Shown here in pieces: positions 9,015-17,347 of a stretch of DNA of 64,000 bases. The notes under the pieces were generated by a model, which had not been told where the DNA came from, ran no database searches, and worked only from the letters and a program-made list of their open reading frames with translations. A program made the translations under genes and the position numbers. Numbering within the stretch: position 1 is the first letter of the stretch; each line of letters starts with the position of its first letter. The stretch covers positions 6,914,001-6,978,000 of the forward strand of contig NZ_LT629791.1 of NCBI RefSeq assembly GCF_900105925.1, in the 5' to 3' direction. The DNA is from Jiangella alkaliphila. GTDB taxonomy: Bacteria; Actinomycetota; Actinomycetes; Jiangellales; Jiangellaceae.

Positions 9015-9064
9015 ATCCCCGATCGTAGAGCGCCCGCAGCTCGTGACACGTAGACTCCGGCGCC

Positions 9065-9892
9065 GTGACGACGAGCAAAGTGTGGCGTAGCGGCCTGACC
9101 GCGGCCGGGCTGGCGCTGGTGCTGGCCGGCTGCGGATCGTCCGACGACGGAGACGGCGGCGACGCGGGCTCGACGGCGGCGCCGTCCGCGGCTCCCTCGG
9201 GAGCGTCCACCGAGCCGGCCGAGGACGAGCCGGACGACCCGCTGCTGGCCGCGCTCGAGTCGCTGTCGCCGGACTTCGAGGGCGCGACGTCCTGCACCGC
9301 CGAGACGCCGCCCGAGATCTACGACGTGAGCGGCGAGGGCCTGCTCACCGGCGCCGAGTGGTACGGCGAAGCGCAGCCGGACGCCCCCGGCGCGCGGCCG
9401 GACACGGCCTACGTCGCCGACTTCTGCCTCCCGCCGGAGGGCGACCTGAGCCTGCGGGTCGAGCTCGACCTGCTCGAGTTCGCCGACGAGGACGCGGCGG
9501 CGGCCTGGCTCGACGAGCTGGGGGCCGCGACGTCGTTCGGTCAGGTCGTGGTGCGCGGCGAGGCGCCCGAGCCGAGCCCGTGCTCCGCGGACAACCCGAA
9601 GGTCGCCACCGCCGCCCAGTCGGCCGCCGGCGAGAACGCCGTCGACGTCGTCGTCACGGATCCGTGCAGCCCGGTGGAGTCCTTCCCCGACCTGGACTGG
9701 GAGCACCCGCGGTACAGCTTCGGGCAGGGCGGACGCTGGATCGTCATCGCCTACGCCGAGCAGTCCGGCGGCGGCCAGACCGAGGTCAGCGACGGCCAGA
9801 TGACGATGCAGCTGACCCGGACCCGCGTCGTCGACGAGGAGAGCCAGACCGCTGTCGTCGAGACCCTCACCGAGGAACTGGCCGATGCCTAA
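9065..9892 (+). CDS. predicted lipoprotein of unknown function
   Basis: A 275-residue secreted lipoprotein. The signal sequence runs from a Lys/Arg N-region through LTAAGLALVLAGC, with the lipidated Cys at about residue 24, and an acidic linker follows. The rest is an unrecognised globular domain with two Cys pairs (SCTAETP, FCLPPEG, PCSADNP, PCSPVE) that could form disulfides. The GTG start at 9065 gives a normal n-region. It is convergent with the GroES-like gene. Confidence 0.7.
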   Translation: MTTSKVWRSGLTAAGLALVLAGCGSSDDGDGGDAGSTAAPSAAPSGASTEPAEDEPDDPLLAALESLSPDFEGATSCTAETPPEIYDVSGEGLLTGAEWYGEAQPDAPGARPDTAYVADFCLPPEGDLSLRVELDLLEFADEDAAAAWLDELGAATSFGQVVVRGEAPEPSPCSADNPKVATAAQSAAGENAVDVVVTDPCSPVESFPDLDWEHPRYSFGQGGRWIVIAYAEQSGGGQTEVSDGQMTMQLTRTRVVDEESQTAVVETLTEELADA

Positions 9893-9896
9893 CCGG

Positions 9897-10229
9897 CTAC
9901 AGGTACAGGCCGGTCTGGCCGTCGGACAACCGCTCGGACGCGACGGCGTGCAGGTCGCGCTCGCGCAGCAGCACGTAGGTCTCGCCGCGCACCTCGACCT
10001 CGGCCTTGTCCTCGGGGTCGAACAGCGCGCGGTCGCCGACCTCGACCGTCCGCACGTTGGCGCCGACCGCCACGACCCGGGCCCACGCCAGCCGCCGTCC
10101 CATCGCGGCCGTGGCGGGGATGACGATGCCGGCGGACGAGCGGCGTTCGCCGTCCTCTCCGTCCTGGGAGACCAGCACGCGGTCGTGCAGCATGCGGATG
10201 GGCAGCTTCTCGGGGTCCTGGGCGGTCAC
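9897..10229 (-). CDS. GroES-like co-chaperone domain protein
   Basis: A 110-residue protein with the GroES fold: PIRMLHDRVLVSQDG at the start, AGIVIPATA at the mobile-loop exit, ARVVAVGANVRTVEVGDRALFDPEDKAEVEVRGETYVLLRERDLHAV to the end. It lacks a neighbouring groEL, and the mobile loop (EDGERRSSAGIVIP) is charged. It is therefore likely a paralogue with a modified role rather than the main GroES. The GTG at 10229 is chosen because upstream residues are low-complexity and read through an Arg/Cys/Gly-rich shadow. Confidence 0.75.
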   Translation of the reverse strand: MTAQDPEKLPIRMLHDRVLVSQDGEDGERRSSAGIVIPATAAMGRRLAWARVVAVGANVRTVEVGDRALFDPEDKAEVEVRGETYVLLRERDLHAVASERLSDGQTGLYL

Positions 10230-10257
10230 AGTTGTAGAGGGTACGTCCGGACGGCGA

Positions 10258-10593
10258 TCAGTGCCGCCGCGCCCGCCACAGCAGCAGCCCGACCACCAGC
10301 GCCGCACCGGCGACGGCGCCGAGCACCTCGAGCCGCGGGCTGCCGTCGGGCGTCGTGAGCCGCGCCCGCAGGCCCGCCGTCCCGTCCTTGACCAGCCGCG
10401 ACGGCGTCAGCCGCGTCGTCAGCTCGTCGATGTTGGCGGACAGCCGCTCGGTGCGGGCGGCGATCTCGGTCTCGATCTGGCGCACGCTGCGGCCGCGCTT
10501 GGCCAGCTCGGCCTGCACCTCGGGCGCCATCGGCATCGGCTGGCGCGACGCCGGCAGCACGGGCTCGGTCGGGCTCTGATCCGCGGCAGACAC
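10258..10593 (-). CDS. DUF3618 domain membrane protein
   Basis: A 111-residue protein. Its centre is the DUF3618 helix (RSVRQIETEIAARTERLSANIDELTTRLTPSRLV), a coiled-coil-like segment seen in many actinobacterial membrane proteins. A single membrane helix (LGAVAGAALVVGLLLW) comes near the C-terminus, followed by a basic tail. Its function is unknown. It is divergent from bcp, with 44 bp between the starts. Confidence 0.8.
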   Translation of the reverse strand: MSAADQSPTEPVLPASRQPMPMAPEVQAELAKRGRSVRQIETEIAARTERLSANIDELTTRLTPSRLVKDGTAGLRARLTTPDGSPRLEVLGAVAGAALVVGLLLWRARRH

Positions 10594-10637
10594 GGATCTA
10601 CCGTACCGATGCGACTGTCCAGTCGTATGGATACGGT

Positions 10638-11123
10638 GTGAACGTGACTGACTCGCGACTCTCCCCGGGCGACGCCGCGCCCGAGTTCACTCTTCCCGAC
10701 GCCGACGGCAAGCCCGTCTCGCTCACCGACTACCGGGGCCAGCGCGTCGTCCTCTACTTCTATCCCGCCGCGATGACCCCGGGCTGCACCACGCAGGCCT
10801 GCGACTTCCGCGACAACCTCGCCTCGCTGCAGGGCGCCGGGTACACCGTCCTCGGCGTCTCGCCCGACGCGCCGGCCAAGCTGGCGCAGTTCCGCGAGCG
10901 CGACCACCTCACCTTCCCGCTGCTGGGCGACGAGAGCCGCGCGACGCTCGAGGCCTACGGCGCATACGGCGAGAAGAAGCTGTACGGCAAGGTCGTGCAG
11001 GGCGTCATCCGGTCGACGTTCGTCATCGACGCCGACGGCAAGGTCGAGAAGGCCATGTACAACGTCAAGGCGACCGGGCACGTCGCAAAGCTCCGTCGCG
11101 ACCTGGGGCTCGACGCGGCGTGA
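10638..11123 (+). CDS. bcp: thioredoxin-dependent thiol peroxidase (Bcp/PrxQ)
   Basis: A 161-residue AhpC/TSA-family peroxiredoxin. The peroxidatic Cys50 lies in MTPGCTTQACDFRD, with the resolving Cys55 five residues later, the PrxQ alpha2-type pair. The N-terminus APEFTLPDADGKPVSLTDYRG and the KKLYGKVVQGVIRSTFVID segment are also typical of Bcp. It reduces hydrogen peroxide and organic hydroperoxides with thioredoxin in the cytoplasm. Its stop overlaps the GTG start of the next gene (GTGA). Confidence 0.95.
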   Translation: MNVTDSRLSPGDAAPEFTLPDADGKPVSLTDYRGQRVVLYFYPAAMTPGCTTQACDFRDNLASLQGAGYTVLGVSPDAPAKLAQFRERDHLTFPLLGDESRATLEAYGAYGEKKLYGKVVQGVIRSTFVIDADGKVEKAMYNVKATGHVAKLRRDLGLDAA

Positions 11124-12901
11124 CACGTGCCCGCCTGCGCACCGTCCTCGCCGTCGCGCTGATCGTCCTCGGCACGCCGCTGCTGCTCGCCGGCGCGGCC
11201 ACCGCCGTCTACGTCGGCCCCGACGACACCGTCGAGTACGCGCGCGCCGACGTCTCCGGCGAGGGCTCCGTCGCGGCCACGGCGGTGGACATCGCGACGG
11301 TCACCGGCCCGGTCCTGCACGTCAGCGCGCGGATGGCCGACGACAGCGACGTGTTCGTCGGCGTCGGGCACCGCATCCACGTCGACTCCTACCTCGACGG
11401 CGTCGGGCAGCAGACGGTCACGGCGGCGGACCTGCGCGGCGAGGTCACGTCGTCGTCGGAGCCCGGTGAGGCAGCCCCGGCCGCGCCGCCCGGCGACCTG
11501 GACTGGTGGGAGTCCCGTGCCTCCGGGCCGGGCTGGCAGGGCGTCTCGTACGAGCTGACCGACGAGCCGGTCCGCGTCGTCGTCATGTCGCCGTCGGCGT
11601 CCGGCGAGCCGCTGGACGTCGAGCTGAGCCTCGGCGCCGAGGTCGACGGGATCTTCCTGACCGGGGTGCTGGTGGGGGTCGGCGGGCTCCTGCTGATCGC
11701 CGGCGGCGTCCTGCTGATCTGGCTGCGGCGGCGACGGCGCAAGCGCAAGCTGCGCGCCGTCCCCGACGAGAAGAAGACGCCCGAGGAGAAGAAGGACGAG
11801 CCGCCGGGCGACCCGCACGCACCCTTCAAGAAGCCCGCCGAGGAGCCGGAGAAGGAGAAGGTCGCGACCGTCACGCCGCTGCCGAAGCGGCCGCTGCCCG
11901 AGCGCACCCCGCCGCCCCCGGCGCCCGCCCCGCCGCCGAAGCCGTCCGCCCGCATCGCCGTCGTGCTCGGGCTGACCGGGCTGGTCACCGCCTGCGCCCA
12001 GGTGCCGGGCGAGGTCGACGAGGGCGCGCGCGACGCGCTGATCCCGGCCATCACGACCGACCGCGCCGAGAGCTTCTTCGAGCAGTACAACGAGGTCGTC
12101 GGCGCGGCCGCCGGCGGCACCGGCGACGCCCCGCTGGCCGAGGTCGAGGGCGGCGCGCTACTGGCGACGTCGCAGTTCGCGGCCGAGCAGCAGCAGGCCA
12201 CCGGCGTCGCGCCTGAGTCGCTGCCGACCGACCTCACCCCGTCGGTCGTGCTGTCGCCGCAGGTCGGCGAGTACCCGATGTGGGCGGTCGTCACCGGCGA
12301 GGCCTCGGCCGGCGGCGCGGCGTCGTGGTACCTCCTCACCCGCGAGAACGCCGCGTCGCCGTGGCTGGCCACCCTCGCCGTCCACCCCGCCGAGGGCACG
12401 TCCGTCACCGCTCCGCTCACGGCCGACGGTGCCGCCGTCGTCGCCGACGATGCCGCCGCCGCCCGCGGCGACGAGGTGCTCGAGGTGCTGCGCGCCTACG
12501 GCGAGACCGGCGAGGAGCCCGAGGGCATCGACCTCGCCTTCGCCGACGGCCTCACCAACCTGCCCGCACACGGCCTGCAGCTCGACACCGCCCCGCCCGA
12601 GTTCGGCACCGCGTCGCGCAGCTGCGCCGTCGAGAACGCCGGAGAGGTCCACTGGCTGCAGACCGAGTACGGCGCCGTCGCGCTGGCCTCGATCAGCTGC
12701 ACGCAGTCGGTGACGGTGAACCCCGGCTTCTCCGTGGTGATCGAGGAGGCCGGCCTGGGCACCATTCCGGGCGGTTCGCAGATCTCGCAGGCGGAGATCT
12801 CCCAGAACGCCACCTTCATCCTCTCCGTCGACACCGACGGATCCGCGACGGTGGTCGGGCAGCGCATGCAGCCCATCGGCATGACCTGGTCGCTCCCCTG
12901 A
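11120..12901 (+). CDS. large membrane protein with an internal lipobox-like segment
   Basis: A 593-residue protein that I do not recognise. It appears to be two modules. Residues 1-210 carry a membrane helix at 7-30, an extracytoplasmic beta-rich domain, a second helix at about 178-201, and a strongly basic RRRRRKRK stop-transfer. Residues 211-277 are a charged and proline-rich linker. Then comes SARIAVVLGLTGLVTACAQ with Cys at 292, which looks like the signal sequence of a lipoprotein, followed by a 300-residue domain that resembles an exported lipoprotein. No internal start with a Shine-Dalgarno is evident, so the two are translated as one chain. It is coupled to bcp by a GTGA overlap. Confidence 0.7.
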   Translation: MTRARLRTVLAVALIVLGTPLLLAGAATAVYVGPDDTVEYARADVSGEGSVAATAVDIATVTGPVLHVSARMADDSDVFVGVGHRIHVDSYLDGVGQQTVTAADLRGEVTSSSEPGEAAPAAPPGDLDWWESRASGPGWQGVSYELTDEPVRVVVMSPSASGEPLDVELSLGAEVDGIFLTGVLVGVGGLLLIAGGVLLIWLRRRRRKRKLRAVPDEKKTPEEKKDEPPGDPHAPFKKPAEEPEKEKVATVTPLPKRPLPERTPPPPAPAPPPKPSARIAVVLGLTGLVTACAQVPGEVDEGARDALIPAITTDRAESFFEQYNEVVGAAAGGTGDAPLAEVEGGALLATSQFAAEQQQATGVAPESLPTDLTPSVVLSPQVGEYPMWAVVTGEASAGGAASWYLLTRENAASPWLATLAVHPAEGTSVTAPLTADGAAVVADDAAAARGDEVLEVLRAYGETGEEPEGIDLAFADGLTNLPAHGLQLDTAPPEFGTASRSCAVENAGEVHWLQTEYGAVALASISCTQSVTVNPGFSVVIEEAGLGTIPGGSQISQAEISQNATFILSVDTDGSATVVGQRMQPIGMTWSLP

Positions 12902-12940
12902 CCCAGCCGCGGAGCCCGGGTGCCCTACGATGGCCGATGC

Positions 12941-13022
12941 GCGGGAGTGGCGGAATTGGCAGACGCGCGACGTTTAGGCCGTCGTGTCTTCGGACGTAGG
13001 GGTTCAAGTCCCCTCTCCCGCA
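12941..13022 (+). tRNA. tRNA-Leu (anticodon UAG)
   Basis: The acceptor stem GCGGGAG (12941-12947) pairs with CTCCCGC (13015-13021). The anticodon stem CGACG/CGTCG encloses loop TTTAGGC, which gives anticodon TAG. A class II long variable arm (TGTCTTCGGACGTA) and a T-arm with GGTTCAAGTCC are present. CCA is not fully encoded, since ACC is followed by G. It reads CUA and other CUN codons. Confidence 0.95.
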
Positions 13023-13046
13023 CCGGGCACTCCAAGGCCGACGGTG

Positions 13047-13068
13047 CCCCCGCGGTTCTGTCCGGGGG
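13047..13068 (+). terminator. possible hairpin downstream of tRNA-Leu
   Basis: CCCCCG and CGGGGG can pair across a 10-nt loop, 25 bp after the tRNA. There is no T-tract. It may help end tRNA transcription, but the support is weak. Confidence 0.3.
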
Positions 13069-13167
13069 TCGTGGTGTGATCTCCACCAGCACCGTGCTGC
13101 GCCGCGACGGCATCCCCCCTGCCCCGGCCTGACGCCGCACACCGTCGAACCATCAGGGGGGAACGAC

Positions 13168-14250
13168 ATGGGCATCAAGGACAAGCTGCTGGACCTGTGG
13201 CAGCGCGACGCATCCGCCGTGGTGCACGGCTGGCTGCCGGGCACCGGCACGACGTACGGCGTGGGCGAGACCGGCCGGCGCTATCTGCAGGTCAGCTGCC
13301 TCGACCTCGCGATCAGATACGACCGCCAGCGGCTCGGCGAGCGCCGTCCCGTCCTCCAGTCGCTGGTCACGTGACCAGACGGGAACGAGCGCATCCCCGT
13401 CTCGCGCACGCTCGGCCCGTCCAGCTTCACCGGTCTCCATGACGGCAGCTTCGCGCAGCTCCTGCAGAGCAACGTGGCGTTGACCGGCGACCTGCCGATG
13501 AACGAGGGCTACGTCGACGTCGTCGTCGGGCTGCTGGCGGCACCCGGAGAAGGGCTGCTGGACAAGGCGACCGAGTTCCTGGGCGACCTCGCGGAGCTCA
13601 CACGGGTGCCGCAGCTGACCGCCGCCGCCGGGGTGGCGACCAAGATCACCGCCGGGGTCGACAAGCTGCTCGGCACCGACGAGACGATCGGCCTGCTCGC
13701 GTTGCAGACGTCGATCAACGCGGACGGCCTGCGCGACGGCTACTACGTCGCCACCAACTGGCCGGCGGCGAACGGCGGCCTGGATCGGCTCCGCGTCACC
13801 GACGCCCGCCTCGAGGTCCTGCACGACGACCAGGTGTGGCGGCCGGCCGCCGGGTTCGACTACTTCGTCCTCGAGGTGGCGACGACCGGCAGCCATCCCG
13901 ACCGCTGGCGGCAGCTCGGGGCGATGCCCAAGGTGGTCAAGGACGCCCTGAGCCAACTGGCCAAAGCGGTGTCGGACGACGACGTCGCGGCCGCCGGCAG
14001 CGCGGTCCGGGTCGCGATCGTCGAGGTCGAATTCGAGCCCAACCTGACCGTCGAGGACCGTGCGATCGCCGCCGACCGCATCGCCGCCGCAGGGGTCGAG
14101 CGGCGCAAGGTGATCCTCACGAAGCAAGCCGGGGAGGCCTCCGGCGACAGCGACCGGGCCGAGATCCTCGGCAAGCTCCAGTCGATCGATCTCGTCGGCG
14201 CGGACGTGACGAAGCGCCTCTCACTGATGCGGCAGCGCGCGTTCGGCTAA
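13168..14250 (+). pseudogene. unknown-function gene interrupted by an in-frame TGA
   Basis: One reading frame runs from the ATG at 13168 (GGGGGG ribosome site just upstream) to TAA at 14250. It is broken only by TGA at 13372-13374. Before the stop the protein reads MGIKDKLLDLWQRDASAVVHGW and after it PDGNERIPVSRTLGPSSF, with no change of frame or codon bias. Without the TGA the product would be about 360 residues. No known domain is recognised; the C-terminal part has LRVTDARLEVLHDDQVW and a helical end. A nonsense mutation, a sequencing error or readthrough (TGA followed by C) are all possible. Reinitiation at 13474 would give a 258-residue fragment. Confidence 0.7.
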
Positions 14251-14256
14251 CGGAAT

Positions 14257-14928
14257 TCAGCCGGCGGTCTTGACGTGCATCCACAGGACGACGTCGAGGA
14301 TGCGCAGGGGCGGGTCGTGCAGGTCGGACTCGCGGATCGCGGACTCCTGGGTCACCTCCTTGAGCCGCCCCTGCACGTCGGCGTCGGTGATGAGGTGCTG
14401 GTAGACGAGCCAGTCGACGCGGCGGTCCTGGCCGACGCCGAGGAGGCCGCGGGTGACGAGGGAGTCGCGGACGGGGAACAGCCGCGGCCGCTTGCGGGCG
14501 CACAGCTTCGACGCCGCCACCCACTTGTTGCCGCCTAGGGCGTTCTTGAGCTGCAGGTGCAGGTGCTCGGCGGCGTCGAGGACGGCGTCGTCGGCGTCGG
14601 CGAGGTCGGTCTCGGCGGGCACCATGCGCAGCGCCTTGAGGACGTCGTTGCGGTGCGGGCCGCCCTGCAGCAGCTGCCGCCCCGCCCGCGGCCCGACGGT
14701 GATGCCGAGCAGCGACGTGGCATAGAGGTCCGCGGCGGTGATGGAGTCGTACTCCACCGGGCCAACGGCGAGGAAGCTGCGGCCGGCGTAGTTGGAGTCG
14801 CGGTCGTAGAAGAGGCGGAGGTTCTCGACGGCGCCGGCGTCCTCGAGTGCTCCCAGCGCGGCCGACCGTGCGCGGTCGAGCTGAGCTGAGGACGGCCGAC
14901 GGGCGCGTGTCGGGGTCACGACGATCAT
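14257..14928 (-). CDS. DUF6308-like protein
   Basis: A 223-residue soluble protein that resembles the DUF6308 family of actinobacteria, whose function is unknown. Recognisable parts are YDRDSNYAGRSFLAVGP, ITAADLYATSLLGITVGPRAGRQLLQGG, LGGNKWVAASKLCARKRPRLFPVRDSLV and ILDVVLWMHVK. The ATG at 14928 is preceded at nine bases by GGAG. It is convergent with the interrupted gene. Confidence 0.6.
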   Translation of the reverse strand: MIVVTPTRARRPSSAQLDRARSAALGALEDAGAVENLRLFYDRDSNYAGRSFLAVGPVEYDSITAADLYATSLLGITVGPRAGRQLLQGGPHRNDVLKALRMVPAETDLADADDAVLDAAEHLHLQLKNALGGNKWVAASKLCARKRPRLFPVRDSLVTRGLLGVGQDRRVDWLVYQHLITDADVQGRLKEVTQESAIRESDLHDPPLRILDVVLWMHVKTAG

Positions 14929-15055
14929 CGTGACAGGCTCCTCGGACACAACCAACCCCTTGATCGTCAAGCGGACGCAAAGATTGCGGCCCCCACCGTG
15001 TAGAACGCGTGAAGATCCTGTCCCGTCCGGCCGTCGCGACCCTAGCGTCGAAGCC

Positions 15056-15361
15056 ATGGAGCACTCACAGCCATTGTTCGTCCCCGTCCGCTCGGCCGGC
15101 CCGGCGCCGTCACCATGTATCGCCGTCGTCACCGCCCGGCTCCCGGAGGGCGGCCGCGTCGGCCTGGCCTTCACCAGCGTCGAAGCGCTCGCCGCCGCCA
15201 TGGGCCGCAGTCAGCCGTGGATCCGGCTGAGCCTTGCCGCCGAGCGCGCGCTGCTCGCCCCCCTCGGTGTTTCGCGCATCCAGGTCGACCCGGCCCTCGT
15301 CGCGCCCCCGGTGCCGGCGACGACGAGCCGTGCGCTGGCGGGAGCCCGTCATGCGGCGTGA
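15056..15361 (+). CDS. SAV_915 family protein
   Basis: A 101-residue protein. QPLFVPVRS, VGLAFTSVEALAAAMGRSQPWIRLS and LLAPLGVSRIQVDPALVAP match the SAV_915 family (SseB-N-like), small actinobacterial proteins of unknown role. The ATG at 15056 follows a short leader. The 3' end overlaps the AsnC-type regulator gene by 11 bp, so both are likely made from one message. Confidence 0.75.
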   Translation: MEHSQPLFVPVRSAGPAPSPCIAVVTARLPEGGRVGLAFTSVEALAAAMGRSQPWIRLSLAAERALLAPLGVSRIQVDPALVAPPVPATTSRALAGARHAA

Positions 15362-15809
15362 GCTGGACGCCGTTGACCGGGTGATCCTGGGCCAGCTGCT
15401 GCGGATCGGGCGGTCCCCGCTGCACATCCTGGCGCGACGGGCCGGGCTGAGCGTCTCGGCGATGTCCGTGCGGGTCCGGCGGCTGGAGGAGGCCGGGGTC
15501 ATCGCCGGCTTCCGCGCCCAGCTCGACCTCGACGCCGTCGGCCGGCCTCTGCAGGCGGTCGTGCGGGTCGGGCTGGCGCCGGAGACCGAGCGGCCGATCT
15601 TCGAGAAGTGGCTCAGCGGCCGCTCGGCGGTGACGGCGGCCTGGCAGCTGGCCGGCGACGCCGACTACGTCGTCCACCTGGCCTGCCGCGACGTCGCCGA
15701 CCTCGACGACGAGTTGCGCGAGCTGACCGAACACGGCGGCGCCGAGCGGACGCCGACGAGCATGGTGCTGCATGCGGTCCCGGACCTCGGCGAACACCTG
15801 ACCGACTGA
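15351..15809 (+). CDS. Lrp/AsnC family transcriptional regulator
   Basis: A 152-residue regulator. The N-terminal winged helix-turn-helix (LDAVDRVILGQLLRIGRSPLHILARRAGLSVSAMSVRVRRLEEAGVIAGF) is followed by an AsnC/RAM ligand domain. Such proteins sense amino acids and form octamers. The start lies inside the previous gene, which suggests translational coupling. Confidence 0.9.
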   Translation: MRRELDAVDRVILGQLLRIGRSPLHILARRAGLSVSAMSVRVRRLEEAGVIAGFRAQLDLDAVGRPLQAVVRVGLAPETERPIFEKWLSGRSAVTAAWQLAGDADYVVHLACRDVADLDDELRELTEHGGAERTPTSMVLHAVPDLGEHLTD

Positions 15810-15841
15810 CCCTGTCGGTGCCCGGTTCTAGCCTGAGGACC

Positions 15842-16432
15842 ATGGCGTACGCGTTCGAGACCCGGCCGCTCACCGCCGCGACCTGGCCCGACCTCGAGGA
15901 GCTGTTCGAGGTCCGGGGCAACGCGATCGTGCGCGACTGCTACTGCATGTTCTTCCGGCGAGCCCGGCCGGCCAAGGACGCGCCGCGTCCCGACCCGGAC
16001 AGCAAGGCCGGCCTGCGCGCCCTGGTCGACGGCGACGGCGTCACGCCCGGCGTGACGCCCGGCCTGGTCGGGTACGTCGACGGCGGGCCGGCGGGCTGGA
16101 TCAGCCTGGGCCCGCGGCCTGACTTCCGGCGGCTGGAGCGGTCCCGCGTCATGAAGCAGGTCGACGACACCCCGGTCTGGTCGGTGGTCTGCACGTTCGT
16201 CGCGAGGCCGTTCCGCGGCCGGGGCGTCCAGCACCGGTTGCTCGCGGCCGCCGTCGAGCACGCCCGCGACCACGGGGCCGGCATGCTCGAGGCGTACCCC
16301 GTCGACAAGCCGGAGCGCAGCCATCCCGACTCCATGTTCGTCGGCTCGCGGTCGCTGTTCGAGCGGGCCGGCTTCACCGAGGTGGTGCGCCGGTCCCCGA
16401 CCCGGGTGACGATGCGCCTCGCGCTCCGCTGA
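15842..16432 (+). CDS. GNAT-family N-acetyltransferase
   Basis: A 196-residue protein of the GNAT fold. The acetyl-CoA loop is in SVVCTFVARPFRGRGVQHRLLAAAVEHARDHGAGMLEAYPVD (RGRGVQ, roughly residues 122-127), and the FERAGFTEVVRRSPTRVTM end is typical. An early DCYCMFFRRARP segment puts two Cys near the likely substrate site. It has no operon partner and the substrate is unknown. Confidence 0.85.
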   Translation: MAYAFETRPLTAATWPDLEELFEVRGNAIVRDCYCMFFRRARPAKDAPRPDPDSKAGLRALVDGDGVTPGVTPGLVGYVDGGPAGWISLGPRPDFRRLERSRVMKQVDDTPVWSVVCTFVARPFRGRGVQHRLLAAAVEHARDHGAGMLEAYPVDKPERSHPDSMFVGSRSLFERAGFTEVVRRSPTRVTMRLALR

Positions 16433-16486
16433 CCGCACCGGCCCAGATCGGGACAATGCACCAAGCCGGCCCAGAACGCAATGTGC

Positions 16487-16510
16487 GTACGACGTACGCG
16501 TACGGTGTAC
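16487..16510. promoter_or_regulatory. GTAC-rich palindrome upstream of the NmrA-type gene
   Basis: A 24-bp imperfect palindrome that begins and ends with GTAC and has the perfect 12-bp core CGTACGCGTACG. It ends 9 bp before the ATG at 16520, so a bound protein would block initiation. It looks like an operator for a dimeric HxlR, TetR or MerR regulator encoded elsewhere. Confidence 0.6.
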
Positions 16511-16519
16511 GCTGTCGCC

Positions 16520-17323
16520 ATGACCATCCTCGTCACCGGTGCGACCGGAAGCGTCGGCCGCCTCGTCGTCGACCACCTGCTCACCCGCGGCGCCACCGAC
16601 GTGCGCGCCCTCGTCCGCGACCCCGCGAAGGCCACACTGCCCGCCGGCGTCGACGTCGCGACCGGCTACGTCGCCGAACCCGAGTCGCTGGACGCCGCCT
16701 TCGACGGCGTCGACCGCATGTACCTCACGTCCTACACCGACACCGCCGCGGAGGTCCTCGCCCGCGCCAAGAAGGGCGGCGTGCGCCACGTCGTCAGCCT
16801 GTCCGGCGAGCGGGAGAGCTGGTGGGGCTCGATCGTCGACGACGTCGAGGCGTCCGGGCTCGAGTGGACGCACCTGTGGCCGGGCGAGTTCATGGAGAAC
16901 ACGACGATCTGGACCGACCAGATCCGCACCACGAGCCAGGTCCGCGACGGCTACGCGGCCTCCGCCAACGCCGCCATCGCGATGGACGACGTCGCCGCGG
17001 TCGCCGCCGTCACGCTCACCGAAAACGGCCACGTCGGGCGGGCGTACCCGCTCACCGGGCCCGAGACGCTGACGCGCGCCGAGAAGGTCGCGCTCATCGG
17101 CCGGGCCCTCGGCCGCGACGTCCCCTACGTCGAACTCAGCCGCGACGATGCGATCGCCGAGCTCACAGCGTCGATGGGCGAGTACGCCGAGTGGTACGTC
17201 GACGGCGAGGGCCAACAGGTCGAGCACCCGCAGCAGCCCACCACTGCTGTCGCCGAGGTGCTCGGCCGACCGGCCACGACCTTCGCCGACTGGGCCGTGC
17301 GCCACGCGGACCTGTTCCGCTGA
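16520..17323 (+). CDS. NmrA-type NAD(P)-binding reductase
   Basis: A 267-residue atypical SDR. The N-terminal nucleotide motif is TGATGSVG (residues 6-13), followed by a VRALVRDPAKA dinucleotide-selecting region and the HVVSLSGERESWW middle part seen in NmrA/QOR2-like proteins. Members reduce quinones or sense the NADP state. The Tyr of the classical SDR triad is not evident. It is preceded by a likely operator palindrome at 16487. Confidence 0.8.
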   Translation: MTILVTGATGSVGRLVVDHLLTRGATDVRALVRDPAKATLPAGVDVATGYVAEPESLDAAFDGVDRMYLTSYTDTAAEVLARAKKGGVRHVVSLSGERESWWGSIVDDVEASGLEWTHLWPGEFMENTTIWTDQIRTTSQVRDGYAASANAAIAMDDVAAVAAVTLTENGHVGRAYPLTGPETLTRAEKVALIGRALGRDVPYVELSRDDAIAELTASMGEYAEWYVDGEGQQVEHPQQPTTAVAEVLGRPATTFADWAVRHADLFR

Positions 17324-17347
17324 CCCGCGCCGCATTACAGTCGATAT

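Noticed and set aside
12941-14250. Integrated element at tRNA-Leu
   Set aside because: No integrase and no repeated tRNA 3' end were found within the window.
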